64,000 nt of DNA from Rhodobacter flavimaris (GCF_021378075.1 NZ_JAJUOS010000001.1:62001-126000), one strand, 5' to 3'. Numbered from the stretch's first letter, positions 1 to 8,828 are shown. Numbers and translations are program-made. The notes: a model not told the origin generated them from the sequence alone.

Positions 1-702
1 CATGACGCCGTGGCTTGGGGCTATGCTCGGGCGTGCTCGGCCATGGGGATGGACATCATCCAGCAATGCGAAGTGACCGGTGTGCGCACCGCGAACGGCA
101 AGGTGCAGGGCGTCGAGACCACCAAGGGCTCGATCGACTGCGGCAAGCTGGCCATCGTCGTTGCGGGCCATTCGAGCGTGCTGGCCGAGATGGCGGGCTT
201 CCGCCTGCCGATCGAGTCGATGGCGCTGCAAGCCTGGGTGTCCGAGCCGATCAAACCCTGCATGGACGTCGTTGTCATGGCGAACCTCGTGCATGGCTAC
301 ATGAGCCAGTCCGACAAGGGCGAGATGGTTATTGGCGGCGGCACCGACGGATTCAATAACTACACGCAGCGCGGCTCGTGGCACCATGTCGAGGAAACCA
401 CCCGTGCCCTGATCGAGACCTTCCCGATCATCTCGCGCCTCAAGATGCTGCGCCAGTGGGGCGGGATCGTGGACATGACCGGCGACCGCTCGCCCATCCT
501 GTCGAAAACGCCGGTCGAGAACGTCTTCGTCAACTGCGGCTGGGGCACGGGCGGCTTCAAGTCGATCCCCGGCTCGGGTTGGGCAATGGCCGAACTGGTC
601 GCCAAGGGCGAGCCGGGCCCGCTGGCCGCCGACTTCGGGCTGAACCGCTTCAAGGAAGGCCGCTTCATCGACGAATCCGTCGCGGCGGGGGTGGCGCATT
701 GA
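1..702 (+). CDS. soxB: Sarcosine oxidase, beta subunit (3' part only)
   Basis: This is the C-terminal 233 residues of the flavin-binding beta subunit of heterotetrameric sarcosine oxidase, which oxidises sarcosine to glycine with transfer of the methyl group to folate. The reading frame is already open at base 1, so the N-terminal FAD-binding half lies outside the window. Visible family features are an IGGGTDGFNNY stretch, the WGGIVDMTGDRSPI segment and the terminal NCGWGTGGFKSIPGSG block of the DAO/glycine oxidase fold. It is followed by the delta, alpha and gamma genes, the normal soxBDAG order. The symbol is shared with the unrelated thiosulfate-oxidation soxB at 26549-28240. Confidence 0.93.
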   Translation, partial: HDAVAWGYARACSAMGMDIIQQCEVTGVRTANGKVQGVETTKGSIDCGKLAIVVAGHSSVLAEMAGFRLPIESMALQAWVSEPIKPCMDVVVMANLVHGYMSQSDKGEMVIGGGTDGFNNYTQRGSWHHVEETTRALIETFPIISRLKMLRQWGGIVDMTGDRSPILSKTPVENVFVNCGWGTGGFKSIPGSGWAMAELVAKGEPGPLAADFGLNRFKEGRFIDESVAAGVAH

Positions 703-774
703 CCCGTCTTCGCTTCGCATCGCTCCACGATCTTGCGGACGCCATGCCGTCCGCTTCCCGAAAGGCCCTCTGAC

Positions 775-1098
775 ATGCTGACACTCACCTGTCCCTATTG
801 CGGCGTGACCGTCGAGGAAACCGAACTCGCCCCCGGCGGCGAGGCGCATCTGAAGCGCTTCGGGCCGGGCGCGTCCGACGAGGACTTCGAAGGCTATCTC
901 TTCGCGCGCAAGAACCCCAAGGGCGTCCACTTCGAGCGCTGGCGCCATGCCTATGGCTGCGGAAAGTGGTTCCTGGCGGCGCGCTGCACCGCTACGCTTG
1001 AGGTCTTCGGCACCTATCCGGCGCAGACGACCGAGCCTCCGGCCGAGCTGATCGCGAAAATCAATGAGAAACGACCGAACTGGGGGGGCTGGAAATGA
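775..1098 (+). CDS. soxD: Sarcosine oxidase, delta subunit
   Basis: This 107-residue protein is the small zinc-binding subunit of heterotetrameric sarcosine oxidase. The N-terminal CPYCG (Cys6, Cys9) and the later HAYGC motif (about residues 58-62) are the metal-binding residues known in this family. The ATG at 775 is chosen because the family begins at the MLxLxCPYCG segment; an in-frame upstream extension to 733 has no family resemblance. The stop overlaps the alpha-subunit start in an ATGA, which indicates translational coupling. Not related to the cytochrome SoxD at 29544-30614. Confidence 0.93.
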   Translation: MLTLTCPYCGVTVEETELAPGGEAHLKRFGPGASDEDFEGYLFARKNPKGVHFERWRHAYGCGKWFLAARCTATLEVFGTYPAQTTEPPAELIAKINEKRPNWGGWK

Positions 1099-4046
1099 GC
1101 ACGCGTCTCGCAAAAGGCGGCCGGCTGATCGACCGCGCCAAACCGCTCAACTTCACCTTCAACGGCAAGCCCATGCGCGGCTATGCGGGCGACACGCTCG
1201 CCTCGGCGCTGCTGGGTGCCGGTCAGGTCATGCTCGGGCGTTCGTTCAAGTATCACCGTCCGCGCGGCCTTGTGGCCAGCGGCGCGGAAGAGCCGAACGC
1301 TCTGGTCAACCTTGGCCGCAACAACCGTCACGAGCCCGACCAGCGCACCACCACCACCGAACTGTTCGAGGGCGCCGAGGCGACCAGCCAGAACCACTGG
1401 CCGTCGCTGGAATTCGATGTGGGCGCGATCAACGACACCTTCTATCGGTTCCTGCCGGCGGGCTTCTATTACAAGACCTTCATGGCGCCGCGCTTCGCCT
1501 GGAAACATGTGTTCGAGCCGATCATCCGCCAGTCGGCGGGTCTGGGTGCTGCGCCGAAAGAGGCCGACCCGGATCGCTACGAGCAGGCCTATGACTATTG
1601 CGACGTGCTCGTCGTCGGCGGGGGCGTGGCAGGCCTTGCCGCAGCCCTGACCGAGGCGCGCGCGGGCAAGCGCGTGATCGTGATGGAGCAGACCGCGCAT
1701 TGGGGCGGCCGCGCCCCGGTCGATGGCGGCCAGATCGACGGTCAGGAGCCCGAAGCCTGGGTTGCAGCAGCGGTTGAAACGCTGTCGGGCATGGCCAATG
1801 TGCGCCTTATGCTGCGCACCATGGCGGCGGGTCTGCATGACCATGGCTATGCGATCGGCTATCAGTCGGTGGGCGAGCACGCAGCCGATGGCCGTCCGCG
1901 TCATCGCCTGTGGCGCGTGCGCGCGGGCCTCACCATCACTGCAAGCGGCGCGATCGAGCGCCCGATCGCCTTCTCGGGCAACGATGTGCCCGGCGTGATG
2001 CTGGCCTCGGCGGTGCGCGACTACATCGTGAACTGGGCCGTCAGCCCCGGCGACCGCGTCGTCGTGGTGACCAATAACGACGACGCCTATCGCACGGCGC
2101 TTGCGGTGCAGGCCGCGGGCCTCACGGTCCCCGCCATCATCGACGCACGCGAAGCCGCGACGGGCGAGTTGCCGGAACTGGCGCGCGCCCGCGGTATCAA
2201 GGTGATGACCGGGCGCGGCGTGGCCAAGGTGCTCGGCCGCAAGTCGGTCACCGGCGTTGAGATCTGCGCCCAGGCGGGCGAGGGCGGGGTGATCGAGACC
2301 GTCGCCTGCGACTGCGTCGCCATGTCGGGCGGCTGGTCGCCGGTCGTTCACCTTTGGAGCCATTGCGGCGGCAAGCTCGTGTGGGACGACGCAGCGGCGA
2401 TGTTCCGCCCCGATGCCGCCCGCCCGCCGACCGGCGCGGCAGGCGAACCGCTGGCCCGCGTGGTCGGTGCCGCGAACGGCCTGCTGCAACTCGGCACGAT
2501 CATGGACGAGGCGGGCATCCCCGCCGTGTCCGAGGTCGAGGCGCCCCTCCTGCCGGTCTGGGTCATGCCCGCCGGCGCGAAGGAGAAGCTCAAGTTCAAG
2601 GCCTTCCTCGATTACCAGAACGACGTGAAGGTTTCGGACGTTCAGCTGGCCGCCCGTGAAGGCTATGAGAGCGTCGAGCACACCAAGCGCTACACCACGC
2701 TCGGGATGGCCTCGGATCAGGGTAAGCTGAGCAACATCAACGGCCTGGCGATCCTTTCGGATGCGCTTGGGCGGCCGATCCCGGTGACCGGGACGACCAC
2801 CTTCCGCCCGCCCTACACGCCGATCAGCTTCGGTGCCGTCACCGGCGAGGCGCGGGGAGAGCTGTTCCAGCCGCTGCGCCGCACGCCGATGCACGGCTGG
2901 CACGAGGCCAAGGGCGCGCATTGGGAACCCGTGGGCCTATGGCGCCGTCCTTATTGCTACCCGAAAGCCGGGGAAAGCCACCGCACCGCCGTCAACCGCG
3001 AGATCGTCAACACCCGCACCAATGTGGGTCTGCTCGATGCCTCGACGCTTGGCAAGATCGTAGTGAAGGGGCCGGACGCGGGGCGCTTCCTCGACATGCT
3101 CTACACCAACATGATGTCGAACCTTGGCGTGGGCAAATGCCGCTACGGTCTGATGTGCAACGAGAACGGCTTCCTGAGCGATGACGGCGTTGTCGTGCGT
3201 CTCTCCGAAGATACCTGGCTGTGCCACACGACCTCGGGCGGGGCCGACCGGATCCACGGCTGGATGGAAGACTGGCTGCAATGCGAGTGGTGGGACTGGA
3301 AGGTCTATACCGCCAACCTGACCGAGCAATATGCACAGGTCGCGGTCGTCGGCCCGAAGGCGCGGATGCTGCTTGAAAAACTTGGCGGGATGGATGTCTC
3401 GAAAGAGGCGCTGCCCTTCATGACCTATGCCGAGGGCACGCTTGGCGGCTTCCCGGTTCGGGTGTTCCGCATCTCCTTCTCGGGCGAGCTGAGCTACGAG
3501 ATTGCCGTGCCCGCGAATATGGGTCTGGCCTTCTGGGAGGCGCTGAACGCCGCGGGCGAAGAGTTCGGCGTGATGCCCTATGGCACCGAGGGGCTGCACG
3601 TCATGCGCGCCGAGAAGGGCTTTATCATGATCGGCGACGAGACTGACGGCACCGTGATCCCGCAGGATCTGGGCCTTGGCTGGGCGATCTCGAAGAAGAA
3701 GGAAGACTACCTGGGCAAGCGCGCGCAGGAACGCAGCTATATGACCGATCCGAAGCGCTGGAAGCTTGTGGGCCTTGAGACGCTCGACGGCTCGGTGCTG
3801 CCCGATGGGGTCTATGCCGTGGCCGAAGGGCATAACGCAAACGGCCAGCGCAACACCCAGGGGCGCGTGACCTCGACCTACTATTCGCCCATGCTCAAGC
3901 GCGGGATCGCGATGGGGCTGGTGCTTAACGGACCCGACCGGATGGGCGAGGTACTCGAGTTCCCCGGTGACAAGGGGGCCGTGTTCAAGGCGAAGATCGT
4001 GGACCCGGTCTTCTACGACAAGGAAGGGGAGAAGGCCAATGTCTGA
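1095..4046 (+). CDS. soxA: Sarcosine oxidase, alpha subunit
   Basis: The 983-residue alpha subunit binds NAD+ and carries the folate (THF) site of heterotetrameric sarcosine oxidase. An N-terminal 2Fe-2S-ferredoxin-like segment (about residues 15-80, without cluster cysteines) precedes a dinucleotide fold with VVGGGVAGLAAA near residue 173 and an E..HWGGR continuation. The last 400 residues match the aminomethyltransferase (GcvT) fold, ending with the C-terminal barrel domain. Length is normal for the family. It overlaps the delta gene by 4 bases and the gamma gene by 8 bases, so the four genes form one operon. Not the cytochrome SoxA at 25556-26413. Confidence 0.95.
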   Translation: MSTRLAKGGRLIDRAKPLNFTFNGKPMRGYAGDTLASALLGAGQVMLGRSFKYHRPRGLVASGAEEPNALVNLGRNNRHEPDQRTTTTELFEGAEATSQNHWPSLEFDVGAINDTFYRFLPAGFYYKTFMAPRFAWKHVFEPIIRQSAGLGAAPKEADPDRYEQAYDYCDVLVVGGGVAGLAAALTEARAGKRVIVMEQTAHWGGRAPVDGGQIDGQEPEAWVAAAVETLSGMANVRLMLRTMAAGLHDHGYAIGYQSVGEHAADGRPRHRLWRVRAGLTITASGAIERPIAFSGNDVPGVMLASAVRDYIVNWAVSPGDRVVVVTNNDDAYRTALAVQAAGLTVPAIIDAREAATGELPELARARGIKVMTGRGVAKVLGRKSVTGVEICAQAGEGGVIETVACDCVAMSGGWSPVVHLWSHCGGKLVWDDAAAMFRPDAARPPTGAAGEPLARVVGAANGLLQLGTIMDEAGIPAVSEVEAPLLPVWVMPAGAKEKLKFKAFLDYQNDVKVSDVQLAAREGYESVEHTKRYTTLGMASDQGKLSNINGLAILSDALGRPIPVTGTTTFRPPYTPISFGAVTGEARGELFQPLRRTPMHGWHEAKGAHWEPVGLWRRPYCYPKAGESHRTAVNREIVNTRTNVGLLDASTLGKIVVKGPDAGRFLDMLYTNMMSNLGVGKCRYGLMCNENGFLSDDGVVVRLSEDTWLCHTTSGGADRIHGWMEDWLQCEWWDWKVYTANLTEQYAQVAVVGPKARMLLEKLGGMDVSKEALPFMTYAEGTLGGFPVRVFRISFSGELSYEIAVPANMGLAFWEALNAAGEEFGVMPYGTEGLHVMRAEKGFIMIGDETDGTVIPQDLGLGWAISKKKEDYLGKRAQERSYMTDPKRWKLVGLETLDGSVLPDGVYAVAEGHNANGQRNTQGRVTSTYYSPMLKRGIAMGLVLNGPDRMGEVLEFPGDKGAVFKAKIVDPVFYDKEGEKANV

Positions 4047-4590
4047 GGCAATCAGCGCACTCAAGGGCGCCAGCCACACGGGCTTTGCCACCGTCGCCGA
4101 GGCGGGTCTGACCGGGATGATCTCGATCCGGGCTGACCTGACGTCGAAGGCACTGGCAAAGGCTCTGAAAGGGCTCGGTCTTGCCACCCCAGACCAGCGC
4201 AAGGTCGTCTCGTCCGAGGGGCGCAGCGTCGCCTGGATGAGCCCGGATGAGCTATTGCTCATCTGCACCTACGAAGAGGCGCCGGGCCTGAGCCAGTCAC
4301 TGAGCGACGCCCTGGCGAAAGAGCATTCGCTGGTCACCAACGTATCGGACGCGCGGGCGATGTTCACCATCTCGGGCGAGAAGGGCGACGAGGTGGTGAT
4401 GAAGCTTTGCCCCGTCGATTTCGCGACGTTCCCCGAGGGAGAGATGCGCCGAACCCGTGCAGCACAGGTCGCCGCCGCGCTCTGGCGCTCGGGTCCGCAG
4501 GAGATAAGCGTGATCTGCTTCCGCTCGGTTGCGGCCTATATGCTCGGGCTTCTTGAGGTCTCTTCCCGAAAGGGTGGCGAGATTTTCTGA
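4039..4590 (+). CDS. soxG: Sarcosine oxidase, gamma subunit
   Basis: The 183-residue gamma subunit completes the sarcosine oxidase complex and has a shortened GcvT-like fold. The segments SVAWMSPDELLLIC, VTNVSDARAMFTISG and a C-terminal SVAAYMLGLLEVSS region are typical of SoxG. The ATG at 4039 lies inside the end of the alpha gene (8-base overlap) behind a GGGGAGAAGG ribosome-binding site. The same frame is open further upstream, but that extension encodes arginine-rich shadow sequence from the alpha gene. It is the last gene of the operon and is followed by GC-rich hairpins. Confidence 0.92.
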   Translation: MSEAISALKGASHTGFATVAEAGLTGMISIRADLTSKALAKALKGLGLATPDQRKVVSSEGRSVAWMSPDELLLICTYEEAPGLSQSLSDALAKEHSLVTNVSDARAMFTISGEKGDEVVMKLCPVDFATFPEGEMRRTRAAQVAAALWRSGPQEISVICFRSVAAYMLGLLEVSSRKGGEIF

Positions 4591-4596
4591 GGCGAC

Positions 4597-4613
4597 AGGG
4601 GGCGCTGCCCCCT
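4597..4613. terminator. Short GC hairpin after the sarcosine oxidase operon
   Basis: A perfect AGGGGGC / GCCCCCT hairpin lies seven bases after the gamma stop codon. It has no T-run, so it may be part of the repeat cluster that follows rather than an efficient terminator. Confidence 0.4.
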
Positions 4614-4630
4614 CGCGGCCAAGGCCGCTC

Positions 4631-4703
4631 ACCCCCGGGATATTTGCGCCACGTTGAAGGGCTGGGTTGGCTCTTCAATGTGGAGAAAATATCCTCGGGG
4701 GGT
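4631..4703. repeat. Long imperfect inverted repeat (intergenic palindromic element)
   Basis: Two arms of about 30 bases, 4631-4659 and 4673-4703, are near reverse complements around a 13-base loop. Both contain ACCCCC..GGATATTT and end in CACGTTGAAG or its CACATTGAAG variant. It sits between the gamma subunit gene and sodB with no protein-coding content. From memory, very similar CCCGAGGATATTT-type palindromes are scattered between genes in many Rhodobacteraceae genomes, which would make it a dispersed extragenic repeat; that recollection is not checked here. Confidence 0.6.
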
Positions 4704-4726
4704 GAATTGCCCGGATACGGGCAAGA

Positions 4727-4751
4727 GGGGGGCAGACAGCCCCCCTTCTTC
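4727..4751 (+). terminator. Terminator-like hairpin with T-rich tail
   Basis: GGGGGGC and GCCCCCC pair around a short ACA-type loop (4727-4745). The stem is followed by TTCTTCTTT, so it could terminate read-through from the sarcosine oxidase operon before sodB. Confidence 0.55.
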
Positions 4752-4790
4752 TTTGTGCCAAAACCTTCTGGCGGATGTGTGCAAGCGCCC

Positions 4791-4821
4791 TTGACCTCGG
4801 GGTTCCGCGCGCTTCTATAGG
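4791..4821 (+). promoter_or_regulatory. Candidate sodB promoter
   Basis: A TTGACC -35 element at 4791 is followed after 19 bases by TATAGG (4816), with a TCTATA alternative at the ideal 17-base spacing. It lies 34 bases before the sodB start and is the best sigma70-type match in the gap. Confidence 0.45.
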
Positions 4822-4854
4822 GGTAACGCTAACTGCACGCGAGAGGACAAGAAA

Positions 4855-5454
4855 ATGGCTTTTGAACTTCCCGATCTTCCCTATGCCCATGATGCGCTTG
4901 CCGGGCTTGGCATGTCGAAGGAGACGCTCGAGTATCACCACGACCTGCACCACAAGGCTTATGTCGATAACGGCAACAAGCTGATCGCGGGCACCGAGTG
5001 GGAAGGCAAGTCGCTCGAAGAGATCGTCAAGGGCACCTACCAGGCGGGCGCTGTTGCGCAGAACGGCATTTTCAACAACGCCTCGCAGCATTGGAACCAC
5101 GCCCAGTTCTGGGAAATGATGGGGCCGGGCGGCAAGGCAATGCCGGGCGAGCTGGAGAAGGCGCTGGTTGAATCCTTCGGCTCGGTCGCCAAGTTCAAGG
5201 ACGATTTCGCCGCCGCGGGCGCGGGTCAGTTCGGTTCGGGCTGGTGCTGGCTGGTCAAGGACACCGACGGCGCGCTGAAGGTTACCAAGACCGAGAACGG
5301 CGTGAACCCGCTTTGCTTCGGCCAGACCGCGCTTCTCGGCTGTGACGTGTGGGAGCATTCCTACTACATCGACTTCCGCAACAAGCGCCCGGCTTACCTC
5401 ACCAACTTCCTTGAGATGCTGGTGAACTGGGAGAACGTCGCCTCGCGCATGTAA
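4855..5454 (+). CDS. sodB: Superoxide dismutase [Fe]
   Basis: The 199-residue enzyme converts superoxide to hydrogen peroxide and oxygen. Metal ligands inferred from the E. coli SodB pattern are His28 (LEYHHDLHH), His82 (SQHWNHAQFW), Asp164 and His168 (DVWEHSYY). Gln78 just before WNH is the iron-type arrangement, so iron is the likely metal. No signal peptide is present, so it acts in the cytoplasm. The start has an upstream GAGAGGACAAGAAA ribosome-binding region. It is monocistronic, with its own promoter candidate and a strong terminator. Confidence 0.96.
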   Translation: MAFELPDLPYAHDALAGLGMSKETLEYHHDLHHKAYVDNGNKLIAGTEWEGKSLEEIVKGTYQAGAVAQNGIFNNASQHWNHAQFWEMMGPGGKAMPGELEKALVESFGSVAKFKDDFAAAGAGQFGSGWCWLVKDTDGALKVTKTENGVNPLCFGQTALLGCDVWEHSYYIDFRNKRPAYLTNFLEMLVNWENVASRM

Positions 5455-5476
5455 TTGCGAGCGCATGAGCTTTCGG

Positions 5477-5506
5477 GCCCGTCGGAGCGATCCGGCGGGC
5501 CTTTTT
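5477..5506 (+). terminator. Rho-independent terminator of sodB
   Basis: The stem GGCCCGTCGGA / TCCGGCGGGCC closes a GCGA loop and is followed directly by TTTTT, 22 bases after the sodB stop. Confidence 0.88.
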
Positions 5507-5594
5507 CAATGTCCTGCGGCAGATCGTCCGGGCTGGCTAAAAACTTCCTGCCTGCGACCCTATATTAAACAGTGCGAGACAAGAGGAGGTTGTC

Positions 5595-6038
5595 ATGCTG
5601 CTTTCCAAGGGAATTTGGGTTGTCGTCGCGGATTCGGAGAAAGCCTTGGTCCTGTGTAATGAGGGGACCGGGCGGGAGCCGCTTCTGGCATTTGTACGCC
5701 GTGAAGAGGCGCCGGAGGTCATCATCGCGTCCGATGCGCCGGGGCGGCGCGCAGATGTTGGGCAGGGCCAGCGCTCGGCGATGGAAGTGCCCGATTACAC
5801 GCGTTTGAATGCCGAAACCTTCATGGCGGATTTGGCCGACGATCTGGCGCGCGCGCAGCGGCGCGGCGCATTCGAGAAGTTGGTCCTTGTGGCGCCGCCG
5901 CAGGTTCTGGGCGCGTTGCGCGATGTGCTGAGCGAGGGTCTGGCGGCTCATGTCGTGGCAGAGATCGACAAGACGCTGACCAAGCACCCCCTGGCCGAGA
6001 TCGGCAAGATCGTCGCGGCGGATATCGACGCGCTTTGA
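5595..6038 (+). CDS. Host attachment family protein
   Basis: This 147-residue soluble protein resembles the host-attachment protein family (Pfam Host_attach, named from a plant-attachment locus). The N-terminal WVVVADSEKALVL strand, the central DFMADLADDL helix region and the C-terminal LTKHPLAEIGKIV are the recognisable blocks; the last is the family's best conserved segment. An AGAGGAGG ribosome-binding site stands six bases before the ATG, which fixes the start. It stands alone between sodB and rarD. The biochemical role is not known, and the attachment function should not be assumed outside the original species. Confidence 0.8.
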   Translation: MLLSKGIWVVVADSEKALVLCNEGTGREPLLAFVRREEAPEVIIASDAPGRRADVGQGQRSAMEVPDYTRLNAETFMADLADDLARAQRRGAFEKLVLVAPPQVLGALRDVLSEGLAAHVVAEIDKTLTKHPLAEIGKIVAADIDAL

Positions 6039-6115
6039 CCTAGGGTAAGCACGGCCGCCCCTTTCCTTTACCGGCGCTTTCGGTCAGCGTGGCGCCGAAC
6101 GGGTAGGGGCGGTTC

Positions 6116-6997
6116 ATGCGAGATCAGGTCAAGGGCTTCTGGGCGCTGCTATTCGCCTGCGTGGTGTGGGGGCTCTCGGGGCTTTACTACAAGCAATTGG
6201 CCGCCGTTCCGCCGCTTGAGGTGCTTGCGCATCGGACGCTTTGGTCGCTGGTGTTCTTCGGTGCCGTCTTGGCGGTTCAGGGCAGGCTCGGCACCGTTCG
6301 ACTTGCGCTACGTGGGCGTAACCTGCTGACTTTGCTTGTTTCCGCGATCATGATCTCGACGAATTGGTTCGGGTTTATCTGGTCGGTGCAGAACGGGCGC
6401 GCGCTTGAGGCGAGCCTCGGCTACTACATCTTCCCGCTTGTCGCGGTGGGCCTTGGCGTTGTCGTCATGCGCGAGGCGATGACCCGGGCGCAGACGCTGG
6501 CCGTGATGATCGCGGCTTGTGCGGTTTTGTATCTGACCTGGGGCATCGGTGCGCCGCCCTGGATCGCGCTGATGCTGGCAGGGACCTTCGGCGCCTATGG
6601 GCTGATCAAGAAGCGCCTGGACGTGGGGCCGGTGGTCTCGGTCGCCGCCGAGGTGATTCTGCTGGCGCCACTGGCGCTGACGCTGCTTTTAGGGCTGCAT
6701 TACGGCTGGGCTGGGGCCACGCCGGGGTCGGGGGCGTTTGGGTCGGACTGGCGCACAAGCCTTTTGCTGGCGTTTTCAGGTGTGCTGACCGGCGGCCCGC
6801 TGGTCCTGTTTTCCTATGCCGCGCGGCGGGTTCGGATGGCGACACTGGGGCTGGTTCAATACCTCAATCCGACCTTGCAGCTGTCGGTCGCGGTGATCGC
6901 GTTTCACGAACCCGTCACGCAGTGGCACGCGGTCGCGCTGCCGCTGATCTGGCTTGCGCTAGGGATCTATTCGCTGACACTGCTGCGCCGCGGGTAG
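6116..6997 (+). CDS. rarD: EamA-family transporter RarD
   Basis: The 293-residue inner-membrane protein has about ten hydrophobic segments arranged as two EamA repeats and belongs to the drug/metabolite transporter superfamily. The opening GFWALLFACVVWGLSGLYYKQL and the central ISTNWFGFIWSVQNGRALEASLGYYI block are diagnostic of the RarD subgroup (the latter given here in parts: ISTNWFGFIWSV and LEASLGYYI). RarD proteins are annotated as chloramphenicol-sensitivity transporters, but the natural substrate is unknown. A GGGTAGGGGCGG stretch precedes the ATG. It converges on the LOG-family gene with only two bases between stops. Confidence 0.9.
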   Translation: MRDQVKGFWALLFACVVWGLSGLYYKQLAAVPPLEVLAHRTLWSLVFFGAVLAVQGRLGTVRLALRGRNLLTLLVSAIMISTNWFGFIWSVQNGRALEASLGYYIFPLVAVGLGVVVMREAMTRAQTLAVMIAACAVLYLTWGIGAPPWIALMLAGTFGAYGLIKKRLDVGPVVSVAAEVILLAPLALTLLLGLHYGWAGATPGSGAFGSDWRTSLLLAFSGVLTGGPLVLFSYAARRVRMATLGLVQYLNPTLQLSVAVIAFHEPVTQWHAVALPLIWLALGIYSLTLLRRG

Positions 6998-6999
6998 GT

Positions 7000-7554
7000 T
7001 TAGCTCAGCGCGGTGGACAGCGCGGATTCGAGTGCCGAAACATCCTCGGCCCAGATCAGCATCTCAGCCAGTGAGCGGTCGGCGAAGCCTTCGCCAACCA
7101 TATGCTCGATCGCGGTCTTGATCGGGTTCCAGTAGCCCTCGGTGTTCAGGATGAAGATCGGCTTTTCATGCAGGCCGATCTGGCGCCAGGTGAGCACCTC
7201 GAACAGCTCGTCCAGCGATCCCGCGCCGCCCGGCAGGACGACGATGGCATCCGAGTTCATGAACATGACCTTTTTGCGCTCATGCATGTTCTCGGTGACG
7301 ATGAAGGTGGACAGGTCGCGCTTGCCGACCTCGCGCTGGAACAGGTGGATCGGGATCACGCCGAAGGTGGTGCCGCCTGCCAGTTGGGCCGCGCGGGCGA
7401 CCTCACCCATCAGGCCCACATCGCCTGCGCCATAGACCAGCCGCCAGCCGCGCGTGGCAAGCATCGTGCCGGTGGCCCTTGCGGCCTCGGCATAGGCGGG
7501 GCGGCTGCCGTGGCGCGAGCCGCAAAAGACGCAGATCGAGGGCTGGTGGGACAT
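7000..7554 (-). CDS. LOG-family (TIGR00730) nucleotide 5'-monophosphate phosphoribohydrolase
   Basis: This 184-residue cytosolic protein has the Rossmann-like LOG fold. The ICVFCGSRHG N-terminus and the PGGAGSLDELFEVLTW motif are the signature of enzymes that cleave cytokinin riboside monophosphates or other nucleoside monophosphates to base plus ribose 5-phosphate. The start at 7554 (MSHQPS) is preferred over an in-frame ATG 27 bases upstream because AAAGGTG sits at the right distance before it. Bacterial members have varied nucleotide substrates, so cytokinin production is not implied. Confidence 0.88.
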   Translation of the reverse strand: MSHQPSICVFCGSRHGSRPAYAEAARATGTMLATRGWRLVYGAGDVGLMGEVARAAQLAGGTTFGVIPIHLFQREVGKRDLSTFIVTENMHERKKVMFMNSDAIVVLPGGAGSLDELFEVLTWRQIGLHEKPIFILNTEGYWNPIKTAIEHMVGEGFADRSLAEMLIWAEDVSALESALSTALS

Positions 7555-7676
7555 CAAAGCACCTTTCGTGCTGAACTGCATGACGGGTGCAGCGAATTGT
7601 TGTTAGGTGATAGCGGCTTGGCTAAGGTTGCTCAAGTCATGCGGCGCAAGATCGCATCGGAACGAGGGGAACTGGG

Positions 7677-8828
7677 ATGAAAAACGTCGAATCGGGGCAA
7701 GAGCCGGTCGCAGCAAAGGCTGGCTCGGGTCTGGGCGGGGCGATGTTGGGCGGCATTTCCGCGCTCGCATTGCTGGCCGTTCTGGCGGGCTATTGGGTGC
7801 TGCGCGATCCGCCGCAGGCGCCGGCGCCCGTCGCGCAGGTGCCTGAACCCGCGCAGCCGGAGCCTGCGGCAGAGCCCGCGCCTGAAACTCAGGTCGTAGT
7901 TGCCGAACCCGAGGCGCAGCCTGCGTCGGAACCGACCCAACCTGTCGCAGAGCCTGCGCCCGCGCCCGTCGCCAGCCTTGATCAGTTCCGCGCGGCCCCC
8001 GACGGCGCGCTGACGCTGGCGGGGCGGGTCGAGCCGGGCGCTAAGGTGGAGGTTCTGCTCGATGGTGCCGTCGTCGATACCGTGACCGCCGAGCCGGGTG
8101 GCAGCTTTGCCTCGGTCGTGCTGGCCGACCCGTCGGCCGATCCGCGCCAGCTGAGCGTGCGCGTGACTGGTGCCGATGGTGTGGCCCGCGAGGGTGAGGA
8201 AAGCGTGACCGTTGCGCCGAGCGCGGAGGCCGTGGCGCAGGCGGCCGAGGCCGAGGGCACCTCGGAGGCGGCCGTCGCCGACCAGGTCAGTGCTGCCGAG
8301 GCGCTGGCGCAGGCGCCGCTGGTGACCGACGATCAGGGCGCGCGCGTTCTGGCCGAGGCCAGCGTCGATCTGTCCATCGATACCGTGTCCTTCGATGCGG
8401 GTGACCAGATCGCGATCAGCGGACGCGGTGCGCCCGCTGGGGCGCTTTTGCGTGCCTATATCGACAATGCCGAGGCAGGCTTGATCCAGGCCGGAACCGA
8501 GGGCGACTGGCGTATGGTGCTTCCGGCGGGTGCACCGGGCCAGCATGTCCTGCGCATCGACGCGCTTGATGTGGATGGCAAGGTTCTGGCGCGCGCCGAA
8601 ACCAGCTATGACCGCGTCGCCCCCGAAGCACTTGCCGCGGCCGATGGCGCCAAGCCCAAGGGCGGCACCCGCATGATCACGATTGAGCCGGGTAACACGC
8701 TTTGGGCCATCGCGCGTGAGAATTATGGCGACCCCTATCTTTACGTCCGTCTCTTCGAGGCGAACCGCGATCAGATCCGCGATCCGGACCTGATCTATCC
8801 CGGGCAGGTCTTCGAGATCCCCGAATAG
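7677..8828 (+). CDS. LysM-domain inner-membrane protein
   Basis: The 383-residue protein begins with a short cytoplasmic tail and one transmembrane helix (about residues 20-42), followed by a Pro/Ala/Glu-rich linker to about residue 105. Two Ig-like or carboxypeptidase-regulatory-like beta segments (LTLAGRVEPGAKVEVLLDG and IAISGRGAPAGALLRAYIDN) come next. A C-terminal LysM domain (about 335-383, ITIEPGNTLWAIARENYGDP) binds peptidoglycan. It is probably an envelope protein anchored in the inner membrane and touching the cell wall. The architecture is common in Rhodobacteraceae; no enzyme activity is evident. Confidence 0.85.
   Translation: MKNVESGQEPVAAKAGSGLGGAMLGGISALALLAVLAGYWVLRDPPQAPAPVAQVPEPAQPEPAAEPAPETQVVVAEPEAQPASEPTQPVAEPAPAPVASLDQFRAAPDGALTLAGRVEPGAKVEVLLDGAVVDTVTAEPGGSFASVVLADPSADPRQLSVRVTGADGVAREGEESVTVAPSAEAVAQAAEAEGTSEAAVADQVSAAEALAQAPLVTDDQGARVLAEASVDLSIDTVSFDAGDQIAISGRGAPAGALLRAYIDNAEAGLIQAGTEGDWRMVLPAGAPGQHVLRIDALDVDGKVLARAETSYDRVAPEALAAADGAKPKGGTRMITIEPGNTLWAIARENYGDPYLYVRLFEANRDQIRDPDLIYPGQVFEIPE

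Noticed and set aside
1014-2921. Long minus-strand open frame (635 codons) opposite the sarcosine oxidase alpha gene
   Set aside because: It is rich in His, Arg and Gly, has no family resemblance, and lies wholly against a well-recognised gene; high GC content produces such shadow frames.
775-4590. Sarcosine oxidase soxD, soxA and soxG mistaken for thiosulfate-oxidation genes
   Set aside because: Only the symbols coincide; the domains (zinc CPYCG, GcvT, dinucleotide fold) are sarcosine oxidase, so there is no second sulfur-oxidation locus.
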